A stretch of 6,181 nucleotides of DNA from Bacteroidales bacterium (GCA_004552155.1 SFPF01000108.1:1-6181); one strand, 5' to 3'. Counted from the stretch's first letter, positions 1 through 5,992 are shown. Notes: generated by a model not told the origin, from the sequence alone. Made by a program: numbers and translations.

Positions 1-74
1 TTGTCGCCCTGCACAATTTCGCCCGGGGCTTTGTTTACAATGATGATATGGTTGTCCTCGTAGAGTACGTGCAT
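1..74 (-). CDS. RluA-family RNA pseudouridine synthase, N-terminal fragment
   Basis: Only the first 24 codons are inside the window; the gene continues past the left edge. The visible protein begins MHVLYEDNHIIIVNKAPGEI and continues VQGD. This is the typical opening of RluA/RsuA-type pseudouridine synthases in Bacteroidetes, a beta strand (YEDNHIIIVNK) followed by the P-G-E motif and V-Q-G-D. Enzymes of this family isomerise specific uridines in rRNA or tRNA to pseudouridine. The catalytic HRLD motif would lie downstream and cannot be checked. The ATG is at 74-72, only about 8 nt beyond the terminator stem of the preceding fabG, so the leader is the terminator's T-rich tail and has no Shine-Dalgarno. 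The target RNA cannot be told from this fragment. Confidence 0.72.
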   Translation of the reverse strand, partial: MHVLYEDNHIIIVNKAPGEIVQGD

Positions 75-106
75 AAAGAAAAGGGGGCGCATTCGGCGCG
101 CCCCCT
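74..106 (-). terminator. Rho-independent terminator after fabG
   Basis: Reading the minus strand, a 9-bp perfect GC-rich stem (arms 98-106 and 82-90, AGGGGGCGC against its complement, 7-nt loop) is followed at once by TTTTCTTTAT. It sits 8 nt after the fabG stop and ends against the start codon of the next gene. The plus-strand flank has no T tract, so it acts for minus-strand transcription only. Confidence 0.75.
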
Positions 107-113
107 GATGAAT

Positions 114-816
114 TTACATATTCATGCCGCCGTCCACTTGAATCACCTGACCGCTGATATACGAAGCGAGGTCGGAGGCGAGGAAAGTGGCCACGTTAGC
201 GATATCTTCGGGCTTACCGCCGCGACGCAGGGGGATAGCCTTCATCCATTCCTTGCGCACCTCTTCGCTGAGGGCGGCAGTCATGGCCGTCTCGATGAAG
301 CCCGGGGCGATGGCGTTGGCGCGGATGCCGCGGCTGCCCATTTCCTGAGCCACGCTCTTGGCGAGGGCAATCATGCCTGCCTTAGAGGCGGCGTAGTTGC
401 TCTGGCCGGCATTGCCGTGCACGCCGACAACCGAGGCCATGTTGATGATCGAACCGCCGCGCTGGCGCATCATGATAGGCGTGCAGGCGTGGATAAAGTT
501 GAAAGCCGATTTGAGGTTCACGCCGATTACAGCGTCCCACTGTGCTTCGGTCATGCGCATCATGAGGCCGTCCTTGGTGATGCCGGCGTTGTTCACGAGA
601 ATGTCGATCGAGCCGAAATCCTCGTGCACCTTCTTCACCACTTCCTCCGTCTGAGCAAAGTCGGCGGCGTTGGAGGCGTAGGCGGCGCACTTCACGCCCT
701 TGGCTTCTATTTCTGCGCGGGTGGCTTCGCCGTTCTCGTCGATAACGAGGTCGGTGAATGCGATGTTTGCGCCTTCTTCTGCTGATGAGTGCCGTTTTAC
801 CTGTGAGTAATCCCAT
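114..816 (-). pseudogene. fabG: 3-oxoacyl-[ACP] reductase FabG, broken by a ~44-nt deletion near the 5' end
   Basis: FabG reduces 3-oxoacyl-ACP to 3-hydroxyacyl-ACP with NADPH in cytosolic type II fatty acid synthesis. The start (ATG 816-814) reads MGLLTGKTALI, a normal FabG opening. The frame is then wrong until EEGANIAFTDLV appears in another frame from about 779, continuing to GQVIQVDGGMNM and the TAA at 114-116. NNAG, the catalytic YAASK (Tyr codon 393-395, Lys codon 381-383 on the minus strand) and the PGF segment are all present. The missing piece is the helix-turn with TGxxxGIG that binds NADPH, about 15 residues. The gene measures 703 nt, whereas a 248-residue family member needs 747, a difference of 44. 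The break lies at about 782/783. The second frame could start at an internal ATG (695), but that product would lack the whole cofactor-binding N-terminus. Identity is certain. Whether the lesion is biological or an assembly error is open. Confidence 0.9.
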
Positions 817-892
817 TTTTCTTTTTTTGTTTATTAGTTTATAGGGTTTTGTTGATTCTGTCAGGACACAATATATATATATATTATATGTA
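817..892 (-). promoter_or_regulatory. tetR-fabG spacer with AT-repeat and A-rich fabG leader
   Basis: This 76-bp gap separates the tetR stop from the fabG start. It contains a run of seven AT dinucleotides (871-884) and, just before the fabG ATG, an almost pure A leader on the minus strand (AAACAAAAAAAGAAAA), typical of Bacteroidetes translation starts that lack a Shine-Dalgarno. I find no TAnnTTTG box and no terminator here, which favours co-transcription of tetR and fabG, though an AT-rich internal promoter is possible. Confidence 0.4.
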
Positions 893-1486
893 TCAAAAAT
901 TGTCCTCGATGCCGATGGCGCGTCCGATGATGTCGGCCACGATAGGTATCGTTTCCTCTTCGGTGAGGCCCTCGCCGAGGCGGTCGTAGATATAAGGCAC
1001 CTCGAGTCCTTTCACGCAGTAGTGAATGATTTCCGCCATGAGGCGCACGTTCACGATTTTGAACCTGCCCGCGTCGCAGCCCTCTTGCAGCACGCGCTCC
1101 AGCACGTTGAGTTCTTCGATGTCGAAGGCGCGGCGCACCTTCTCCACGTTCCAGATATTTCTGAAAAACTCCGCCCGCAGCGACCCGTTTCGCGCCACGG
1201 TTTCGCGCATGGCATTGAGGTGTGCATAGATAAGGGTCAGGATTTTGCGCTCGGGCGCGGCATCCTGCGCCGCCACGAGTTCCATGCGCTCCGAGAGGCG
1301 TTCGAGTTCTTCCTCCACCACGGCCTTGTAAATTTCTTCCTTATTGCGGAAATACGTGTAGAGCGTGCGCCGCCCTTTGCCTGAGGCTTGGGCGATGTCG
1401 TTCATCGTGGTGGCTTCCAGCCCGTTGTGGGCAAAGAGGTCGCGCGCCACTTCTATGAGCTTTTGTCGGGTTTTGGCGATAGACAT
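893..1486 (-). CDS. TetR/AcrR-family transcriptional regulator
   Basis: This is a 197-residue protein, a normal length for TetR regulators. The N-terminal DNA-binding domain starts MSIAKTRQKLIEVARDLFAH. It carries the helix-turn-helix around residues 24-48 (TTMNDIAQASGKGRRTLYTYF, of which TLYTYFRNKEEIYKAV is the family hallmark). The remaining roughly 145 residues are a helical ligand-binding and dimerisation domain with no motif that identifies a ligand. I chose the start at 1486 because the family alignment begins there. The frame stays open upstream to 1588, but that extension runs through the promoter-like box and into the repeat array. The gene is followed 76 bp later by fabG in the same direction, so control of fatty acid synthesis genes is a reasonable inference from context, not something the sequence shows. 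Confidence 0.9.
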   Translation of the reverse strand: MSIAKTRQKLIEVARDLFAHNGLEATTMNDIAQASGKGRRTLYTYFRNKEEIYKAVVEEELERLSERMELVAAQDAAPERKILTLIYAHLNAMRETVARNGSLRAEFFRNIWNVEKVRRAFDIEELNVLERVLQEGCDAGRFKIVNVRLMAEIIHYCVKGLEVPYIYDRLGEGLTEEETIPIVADIIGRAIGIEDNF

Positions 1487-1542
1487 ATTTCCAGGAAAGA
1501 AGATATTGGCGGATAAAAAAGCACACATTCGCTTTCTGTGTG

Positions 1543-1550
1543 CAAAGTTA
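1543..1550 (-). promoter_or_regulatory. Candidate -7 box of the tetR promoter
   Basis: The minus strand reads TAACTTTG, matching the Bacteroidetes -7 consensus TAnnTTTG. It is about 57 bp upstream of the tetR ATG, giving a leader of roughly 50 nt. No TTTG lies at the usual 19-21 bp upstream; the nearest TTG (1575-1577) is 24 bp away and falls in the first repeat unit, so the -33 element is weak or absent. Confidence 0.45.
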
Positions 1551-1565
1551 GGACTTTTTTCTGAA

Positions 1566-1897
1566 AAGATAGTGCAAGGTGAGCGCATAAAGTGTACTTT
1601 AATGCCGAACCGAAGCCTATCTCATCCAAAGATAGTGCAAGGTGAGCGCATAAAGTTTACTTTTATGCCGAACCGAAGCCTATCTTATCCAAAGATAGTG
1701 CAAGGTGAACGCATAAAGTTTACTTTTATGCCGAACCGAAGCCTATCTTATCTAAAGATAGTGCAAGGTGAGCGCATAAAGTTTACTTTTATGCCGAACC
1801 GAAGCCTATCTTATCCAAAGATAGTGCAAGGTGAGCGCATAAAGTTTACTTTTATGCCGAACCGCAGCCTATCTTATCTAAAGATAGTGCAAGGTGA
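1566..1897. repeat. 63-bp tandem repeat array, five full units plus one partial
   Basis: Units start at 1566, 1629, 1692, 1755 and 1818. A 17-bp partial unit lies at 1881-1897. The later units are nearly identical. Unit 1 differs most, at three positions in its second half. Unit 3 has one A for G, units 3 and 5 end in TCTA where the others end in TCCA, and unit 5 has one C for A. Each unit contains GCATAAA, a 7-nt spacer and TTTATGC (a 7-bp hairpin; unit 1 has a bulged variant). Each junction between units reads CTATCTT, five bases, AAGATAG (a second 7-bp hairpin). The array can therefore fold as alternating hairpins on either strand. It begins about 80 bp upstream of tetR, next to its promoter-like box. 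From memory, single dispersed elements with similar ends (GATAGTGCAAG and GCCTATCTT) occur between genes in Bacteroidales; the tandem form is what stands out here. Confidence 0.95.
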
Positions 1898-2053
1898 AAT
1901 ACAAAACTTGTTAAGGCCGTTCCCCCTCCTGCGCAGAAAATTCATTTCGCATTTGCAATCGTTAAGGCAGCGCGGCGTAAAGATTTAGGGATAATTAAGA
2001 AAAGGAGAATTTGCTCCGTGAAAAAATCTGCGAAAATCAAGGAAATTTTCACT

Positions 2054-2143
2054 TTAAAGCACTTCGTGAAAATTATAAAGGAGCAATTTTTTACGGGCTT
2101 GCTTATAATTTTCACGGTCATATAAGATAATTTTTCCGTTCAT
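2054..2143 (-). CDS. Possible 29-codon small ORF of unknown function
   Basis: The minus strand encodes a 29-residue, Lys/Leu/Tyr-rich peptide beginning MNGKIILYDRENYK and ending NFHEVL, with a TAA stop at 2056-2054. It lies about 60 nt downstream of the expected start of a minus-strand transcript from the promoter at 2210-2241, after the long hairpin. It has no clear ribosome binding site (a GGGGGC lies about 12 nt upstream) and overlaps both repeat structures, so the repeats may be the functional part. I do not recognise the peptide; treat it as a candidate only. Confidence 0.15.
   Translation of the reverse strand: MNGKIILYDRENYKQARKKLLLYNFHEVL
2065..2116. repeat. 14-bp perfect inverted repeat
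   Basis: CGTGAAAATTATAA (2065-2078) is exactly complementary to 2103-2116, with a 24-nt loop. A third partial copy of the arm, AAATTTTCAC, lies at 2043-2052 and could pair with the left arm instead. Neither side has a run of T long enough for a convincing terminator. It could be an operator-type palindrome or an RNA switch between two foldings; I cannot decide. Confidence 0.7.
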
Positions 2144-2158
2144 ATAGGATAGTTTGCC
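2115..2158. repeat. Two imperfect 22-bp direct repeats
   Basis: Units 2115-2136 and 2137-2158 match at 17 of 22 positions, sharing the core TCATATA-G/A-GATA. The first overlaps the right arm of the preceding inverted repeat. Head-to-tail copies at this spacing (two DNA turns) resemble paired protein-binding sites, but no regulator is indicated. Confidence 0.55.
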
Positions 2159-2166
2159 CCCAAAAT

Positions 2167-2204
2167 GCAGAAAGAGGAAAAGCCTGCGCTCTTCCTCTTT
2201 CTGC
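2167..2204 (-). other. Long perfect hairpin at the 5' end of a candidate minus-strand transcript
   Basis: GCAGAAAGAGGAA (2167-2179) is fully complementary to 2192-2204. The stem continues through one A-C mismatch, which becomes a G-U pair in minus-strand RNA, and three more pairs to a 4-nt loop (2184-2187). In minus-strand RNA this is an unbroken 17-bp stem. The minus strand continues ATTTTGGGGG, a poor U tract, so it is not a standard terminator. Its edge coincides with the expected transcription start of the promoter at 2210-2241, so the RNA would begin with the hairpin. Confidence 0.6.
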
Positions 2205-2209
2205 TGATG

Positions 2210-2241
2210 CAAAGATATGCTTTTCGTGCCGTCCTGCCAAA
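2210..2241 (-). promoter_or_regulatory. Bacteroidetes-type promoter, minus strand
   Basis: The minus strand reads TTTG (2241-2238), 20 bp of spacer, then TATCTTTG (2217-2210). This matches the primary sigma factor consensus of Bacteroidetes (TTTG, 19-21 bp, TAnnTTTG) at every position. It points away from murF towards the hairpin at 2167-2204 and the small ORF at 2054-2143, with no annotated gene to serve, which suggests a small RNA or peptide transcript. Confidence 0.5.
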
Positions 2242-2378
2242 ACGCGCCTGTCTGTGCCACGGACTGGCAAAGCGTAAAGACGCGGTTGGTTTGAGATATA
2301 CACCTGCGCCCGGCATTCAAAACAAACTCTATTTCTCTGCATTTTCAGCCGCGCCCGCCTTGCACGAAAAATAATTTG

Positions 2379-2386
2379 TACTTTTG
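2379..2386 (+). promoter_or_regulatory. Candidate -7 box of the murF promoter
   Basis: TACTTTTG fits TAnnTTTG and is followed by GCAC, as is common in Bacteroidetes. The murF ATG lies 32 bp downstream, so the leader would be about 25 nt of AT-rich sequence. A CTTG at 2359-2362 is only 16 bp upstream, shorter than usual for a -33 element. Confidence 0.45.
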
Positions 2387-2418
2387 CACATCATTATATT
2401 ATATAATAATCCCCCTTT

Positions 2419-3711
2419 ATGACCCTCAACGAACTTTACGACCTCTACCTCGCGCACCCCACGGTGACCACCGACACGCGCGACTGCCCCGAAGGCTCCA
2501 TATTCTTTGCCCTGCGCGGCGCATCGTTCAACGGCAACGAGTTCGCCCTACAAGCACTGGCGGCAGGCTGCGCCTACGCCGTGGTGGACGACCCTGAAAC
2601 TAAAGGTGACGAACGGCTTATCCATGTGCCCGACGTGCTCGACACGCTGCAGCAGCTCGCAGCCCTGCACCGCCGCCGCCTCGCCCTTCCCACGCTGCAA
2701 ATCACGGGCACCAACGGCAAGACCACGACGAAGGAACTCGTGGCGGCCGTGCTGAGCGAGAAGTATAAGGTACTGTTTACGCAGGGCAATTTCAACAACC
2801 ACATCGGCGTACCCAAAACCCTGCTGCGTCTGCGCCCCAACCACGAAATAGCCATTATTGAAACGGGTGCCAACCACCCTGGCGAAATAGCCGCACTGAG
2901 CAACATCGTGCAGCCTGACTTCGGGCTCATCACGAATGTGGGCAAGGCGCACCTCGAAGGCTTCGGCTCTTTTGAGGGCGTGGTGAATACCAAAGGCGAA
3001 CTCTATGACTTCCTGCGCCGCAAGCCCGGCGGCAGCATTTTCCTGAATGCAGACAACGAGCATCTGTGCGGCATCGCCGCAGGATTGCCCGCCGAGACCT
3101 ACGGTCTGCCTGGCAAGGGCTACGATGTGGAGGGCGAGGCGGTGCGCTGCGCCCCGTTCCTTGAGTTGCGCTGGCGGCCGAAAGGCGGCGAGTGGCAGGA
3201 GGTGAAGACGCAGTTGATTGGTGCATACAACGCCACCAACGCTCTGGCAGCAGCGGCCGTGGGCCTGCATTTCGGCGTTACGCCCGAACAAATCACACAC
3301 GCCCTATCGCACTATTGCCCCACCAACAACCGCTCGGAACTGAAGCGCACGGAGCGCAACACACTCGTGGTTGATGCCTACAACGCCAACCCCACGAGCA
3401 TGCAAGCTGCCCTCGACAACTTCGCCCTCATGGAAGGCTGTGCGAAACTGGCCATTCTGGGCGAGATGCGCGAACTGGGCGAGGCCTCTGCCGAGGAGCA
3501 CGAAAAGGTGGCACAACAGGCCTGCGCCCTGACGGGCACGGAGGTATGGTTTGTGGGCAAGAACTTCGCTCCTTTTGCACCCAATTTTCCACATTTCGAC
3601 GACGTGGCAGCCGTGAAGGCGCATTTACAGCAGCATCCGCAAACGGGGCGGCTTATCTTAATCAAAGGTTCCAATGGCACGCGGCTCTTCGAGTTGCCCG
3701 AATGGCTTTGA
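2419..3711 (+). CDS. murF: UDP-N-acetylmuramoyl-tripeptide--D-alanyl-D-alanine ligase
   Basis: MurF is the cytosolic ATP-dependent ligase that joins D-Ala-D-Ala to the UDP-MurNAc-tripeptide, the last step in making the peptidoglycan pentapeptide precursor. The 430-residue length is normal for the Bacteroidetes form. Domain order is visible. The N-terminal substrate domain (about 1-90) contains TDTRDCPEGSIFFALRG. The central ATPase domain has the P-loop TGTNGKTTTKE (96-106), ETGANHPGEI (about 148-157) and ITNVGKAHLEGFGS. The Mur C-terminal domain follows NNRSELKR, DAYNANPTSM (319-328) and ILGEMRELGE (346-355), ending in LIKGSNGTRLFELPEWL. All expected catalytic motifs are present and the frame is intact. 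The start at 2419 is supported by the family N-terminus and by an AT-rich leader after a -7 box. It stands alone rather than in a mur/fts cluster, flanked by the repeat region and a separately promoted glycosidase gene. Confidence 0.97.
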   Translation: MTLNELYDLYLAHPTVTTDTRDCPEGSIFFALRGASFNGNEFALQALAAGCAYAVVDDPETKGDERLIHVPDVLDTLQQLAALHRRRLALPTLQITGTNGKTTTKELVAAVLSEKYKVLFTQGNFNNHIGVPKTLLRLRPNHEIAIIETGANHPGEIAALSNIVQPDFGLITNVGKAHLEGFGSFEGVVNTKGELYDFLRRKPGGSIFLNADNEHLCGIAAGLPAETYGLPGKGYDVEGEAVRCAPFLELRWRPKGGEWQEVKTQLIGAYNATNALAAAAVGLHFGVTPEQITHALSHYCPTNNRSELKRTERNTLVVDAYNANPTSMQAALDNFALMEGCAKLAILGEMRELGEASAEEHEKVAQQACALTGTEVWFVGKNFAPFAPNFPHFDDVAAVKAHLQQHPQTGRLILIKGSNGTRLFELPEWL

Positions 3712-3737
3712 AAAAATCCACTTTTCATAGCACATAA

Positions 3738-3768
3738 TTGGCAGTTTGTATAAAAAACATTACTTTTG
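3738..3768 (+). promoter_or_regulatory. Promoter of the GH109-like gene
   Basis: ATTG (TTG at 3738-3740), a spacer of exactly 20 bp, then TACTTTTG (3761-3768) match the Bacteroidetes promoter pattern. Transcription would start near 3775, leaving a leader of about 38 nt that is A/T-rich (AACCAAATAAAATTATC before the ATG) with no Shine-Dalgarno. The promoter separates this gene from murF, which has no obvious terminator after its stop. Confidence 0.65.
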
Positions 3769-3812
3769 CAGAAACTTGGAAAAACTTTTTATTTTAACCA
3801 AATAAAATTATC

Positions 3813-5335
3813 ATGAAAATCAAACAGATTATTGCTTCATCGCTGCTTTCCGTGCTGATGCTCGGCTCTGGCATCGCGATGCAAGCTCAGTCGCTGTCGC
3901 CTTCGACGAAGTGGCATTGGAACAAAGGTACCATCGTGACAGAAGCCCCTGAACGCCCTGCAGACCAGCAGCATGTGCTCGGCCTCACCGCTCCGAAAAT
4001 CCAGACGGTGCGCGTGGCTTTCGTAGGCCTCGGCATGCGCGGTCCCGGTGCCGTGAACCGTTTCTGCCACATTCCCGGCGTGCAGATCGTTGCCCTTTGC
4101 GACTATGAGAAAGGCCGCGCAGAAGCCTGCCAGGGTTATCTTAAAAAAGCAAACCTGCCGCCCGCTGACATCTATTTCGGCGAAAACGGCTACAAAGAAC
4201 TTTGCAAGCGCCCCGACATCGACCTCGTTTACGTGGCTACCGACTGGGACCACCACTTCCCCGTTGCCAAGTGCGCCCTCGAAAACGGCAAGCACACGGC
4301 CATCGAAGTGCCCTCGGCCATGAACCTCGAACAGTGCTGGGATTTGATTAACCTCTCTGAAAAGACCCGCAAGCACTGCATGATTCTCGAAAACTGCTGC
4401 TACGACTACTACGAACTCAACGCCCTCGAAATGACGCAGGCCGGCGTGTTCGGCGAAGTGATCCGCGCAGAAGGCGCCTATATCCACAACCTCGACGACT
4501 TCTGGGGCTACTATTGGAGCAACCCCGCCAACGACCCCGACAAACTCGGCTGGCGCATGAAGTACAACATGGAGAACCGTGGCGACGTTTACGCCACGCA
4601 CGGCCTCGGCCCTGTGGCACAGTGCCTCAACATTCACCGCGGGGCGACCGCTTCACCACGCTCGTTGCCATGGACACGAAGAGCGTTCACGGTAAGGAAT
4701 ACGTAGAGAAGAAGACGGGCAAGCCCTGCAAGGAATACCGCAACGGCGACCACACCACGACGCTCATGCGCACCGCAGACGGCAAGGTGGTGGAAATCCA
4801 GCACAACGTGATGAACCCGCAGCCCTATAACCGCCTCTTCAAACTCACCGGCACGAAGGGCTACGCCACGAAGTATCCTACCGAACAAATAGCACTCGAC
4901 CAGAGCCAGCTCAAAGAAAGCGGCGTGCAGCCCGAGGTGGACAACCTCAGCAGCCACGGCTTCCTGCCGCAGGCCGAATACAATGCCCTGATGGCGAAGT
5001 ACACCAGCCCCATCATTAAGAAGTATGGCGAAATCGGCCGCGAAATGGGTCACGGCGGTATGGACTACATGATGGACGCTCGCCTCGTGTACTGCCTGCA
5101 AAACGGTCTGCCCCTCGATATGGACGTTTACGACCTCGCAGAATGGTGCTGCCTCGCCGAACTCGGTTCGCTCTCGATGGACAACAACTGCGCAGCCGTT
5201 GAATTCCCCGACTTCACGCGCGGCCACTGGCAGGAGGAACTCTACGAAGCTTGGCAGAAAGCCGATGCCAAAAAGGCCCCCAAGGCTAAGAAAGCCTATC
5301 AAAAGGCTCTTGCAAAAATGAACGCCGCTAAGTAA
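3813..5335 (+). pseudogene. Secreted Gfo/Idh/MocA-fold glycosidase, GH109 (alpha-N-acetylgalactosaminidase) type, frameshifted
   Basis: GH109 enzymes use a tightly bound NAD+ to cleave terminal alpha-GalNAc from glycans such as mucin or blood group A. A signal peptide (residues 1 to about 25, hydrophobic SSLLSVLMLGSGIAM, ending MQA) predicts export. The Rossmann motif GLGMRG is at 72-77. EVP (165-167) stands where general Gfo/Idh/MocA dehydrogenases have EKP, as I recall for GH109. ILENCCYDYYEL (191-202), GAYIHNLDDFWGYYW and YATHGLGPVAQCLNIHRG follow. The frame then breaks: 4641-4644 is GGGG where HRGD needs GG. Removing two G restores HRGDRFTTLVAMDTKSVHG and runs through HGGMDYMMDARL and NGLPLDMDVYDLAEW to the TAA at 5333-5335, about 506 residues in all. 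Without repair, translation stops at 4706. The tail is rich in Lys and Ala. The substrate is inferred from family resemblance. A sequencing or assembly error in the G run is as likely as a real mutation. Confidence 0.85.
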
Positions 5336-5366
5336 TCCGCAGCGATACCATACATTATTAATATAT

Positions 5367-5405
5367 AATAGGGATGTTCCCCAAATCCGCGGGAGCATCC
5401 CTATT
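5367..5405 (+). terminator. 15-bp hairpin after the GH109-like gene
   Basis: AATAGGGATGTTCCC (5367-5381) pairs with 5391-5405 over 15 positions with a single G-U, around a 9-nt loop. Its place 31 bp after the stop codon suggests a terminator, but the T tract expected after CCCTATT is missing and AAGTGCAAG follows instead. That break coincides with the change in sequence character and may be the edge of the Bacteroidetes segment. Confidence 0.6.
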
Positions 5406-5423
5406 AAGTGCAAGAAAGAATCC

Positions 5424-5984
5424 ATGATTGCACCCCGGATAGAATTTTCAGACAGAGCAGAACGCCTTGAATTTGTTCAAGCCCGCTTCCATTGCAAAGC
5501 ACCATCAGTGTCCCTGGAAGGAAATAATCTCTGGCTGGTGCAGGTATTTCCCATATCCGCTAAACAGGTGCTGATGGCAAAGCTGAAGCTTCACCTGATT
5601 CTGACACTTGTTCCTGCGGCTGTGCTGACAGCTGCTGTGGAGTGGGTGATAAAACCTTCTGTACCATTTGCAGTGATGATTCCCCTGGCTGCGGCAGCAT
5701 TTATTGTACTGATGGCAGAGTTTGGATTGTTTATGAATCTGAAAATGCCGAATCTGACCTGGACAAGTGAAGTTGTACCTATCAAGCAGAGCCTGAATGT
5801 CATGATCGCTCTCTTCGGTGGATGGGCAGTAGTGGTTGGACTGGCAGCAGCATATTATTTTCTGCGGAACGTGCTGAGTCCGTTGGCTTATCTGATGGCG
5901 GTAACTGTGGTGATTGCGGTGGTTGATATGATATTACTGCAGTGGATTTGCGGGAAAGGGGCACGGATTCTTGAGACGCTTTGA
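5424..5984 (+). CDS. Putative ABC-2-type permease, C-terminal fragment of clostridial type
   Basis: The readable protein has four hydrophobic segments, at about residues 56-76, 81-104, 125-147 and 153-175, and is a membrane protein. The segment SVSLEGNNLWLVQVFPIS followed by AKQVLMAKLKLHLIL resembles the second half of large clostridial ABC transporter permeases, where SLEGKxLW precedes the last helices; NLKMPNLTWTSEVVPIKQS also fits. Those proteins are several hundred residues longer at the N-terminus, so this is a truncated gene. The frame remains open leftward without a stop past 5406, and the ATG at 5424 has no ribosome binding site. Recognisable similarity begins near residue 26 (about 5499), so the first 25 residues may be junction sequence. 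Codon choice differs from the genes to the left. The substrate is unknown. Confidence 0.6.
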   Translation: MIAPRIEFSDRAERLEFVQARFHCKAPSVSLEGNNLWLVQVFPISAKQVLMAKLKLHLILTLVPAAVLTAAVEWVIKPSVPFAVMIPLAAAAFIVLMAEFGLFMNLKMPNLTWTSEVVPIKQSLNVMIALFGGWAVVVGLAAAYYFLRNVLSPLAYLMAVTVVIAVVDMILLQWICGKGARILETL

Positions 5985-5992
5985 AATAAACA

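Larger units (their letters stand above)
1487..2418. other. 932-bp gene-free region between divergent tetR and murF
   Basis: No convincing gene lies here. Contents in order: the tetR promoter area (1487-1565), a 63-bp tandem array (1566-1897), an AT-mixed stretch without recognisable features (1898-2064), a 14-bp inverted repeat (2065-2116), a pair of 22-bp direct repeats (2115-2158), a long hairpin with a minus-strand promoter (2167-2241), about 130 bp in which I see nothing (2242-2370), and the murF promoter area (2371-2418). A plus-strand frame stays open through the array only because the 63-bp period is a multiple of three. Confidence 0.7.

Noticed and set aside
48..785. Long plus-strand open frame opposite fabG
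   Set aside because: It is His/Ala/Val-rich and antisense to a clearly recognised FabG, as expected from GC-rich codon bias on the other strand.
1487..1588. An N-terminal extension of the TetR regulator to an ATG at 1588
   Set aside because: The added 34 residues fit no TetR N-terminus and would place the promoter box and part of the repeat array within the gene.
1566..1897. CRISPR array
   Set aside because: Units are contiguous and almost identical over all 63 bp, with no unique spacers and no cas genes nearby.
1365..1988. A plus-strand open frame that would encode a protein with five 21-residue repeats
   Set aside because: Its first third is antisense to tetR, and the repeat is explained by hairpins. 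Differences between units are mostly non-synonymous, and the 63-bp period keeps any open frame open. It is not supported as a gene.
2548..3300. Long minus-strand frame opposite murF
   Set aside because: It is antisense to a complete MurF with all motifs present; the composition is that of a shadow frame.
3837..5425. Two long minus-strand frames opposite the GH109-like gene
   Set aside because: Val/Ala/His-rich antisense frames with no motifs; the plus strand encodes a recognisable family through both regions.
5433..5495. Short minus-strand peptide frame at the junction (14 residues)
   Set aside because: Too short, with no promoter or ribosome site; it can arise by chance in junction sequence.
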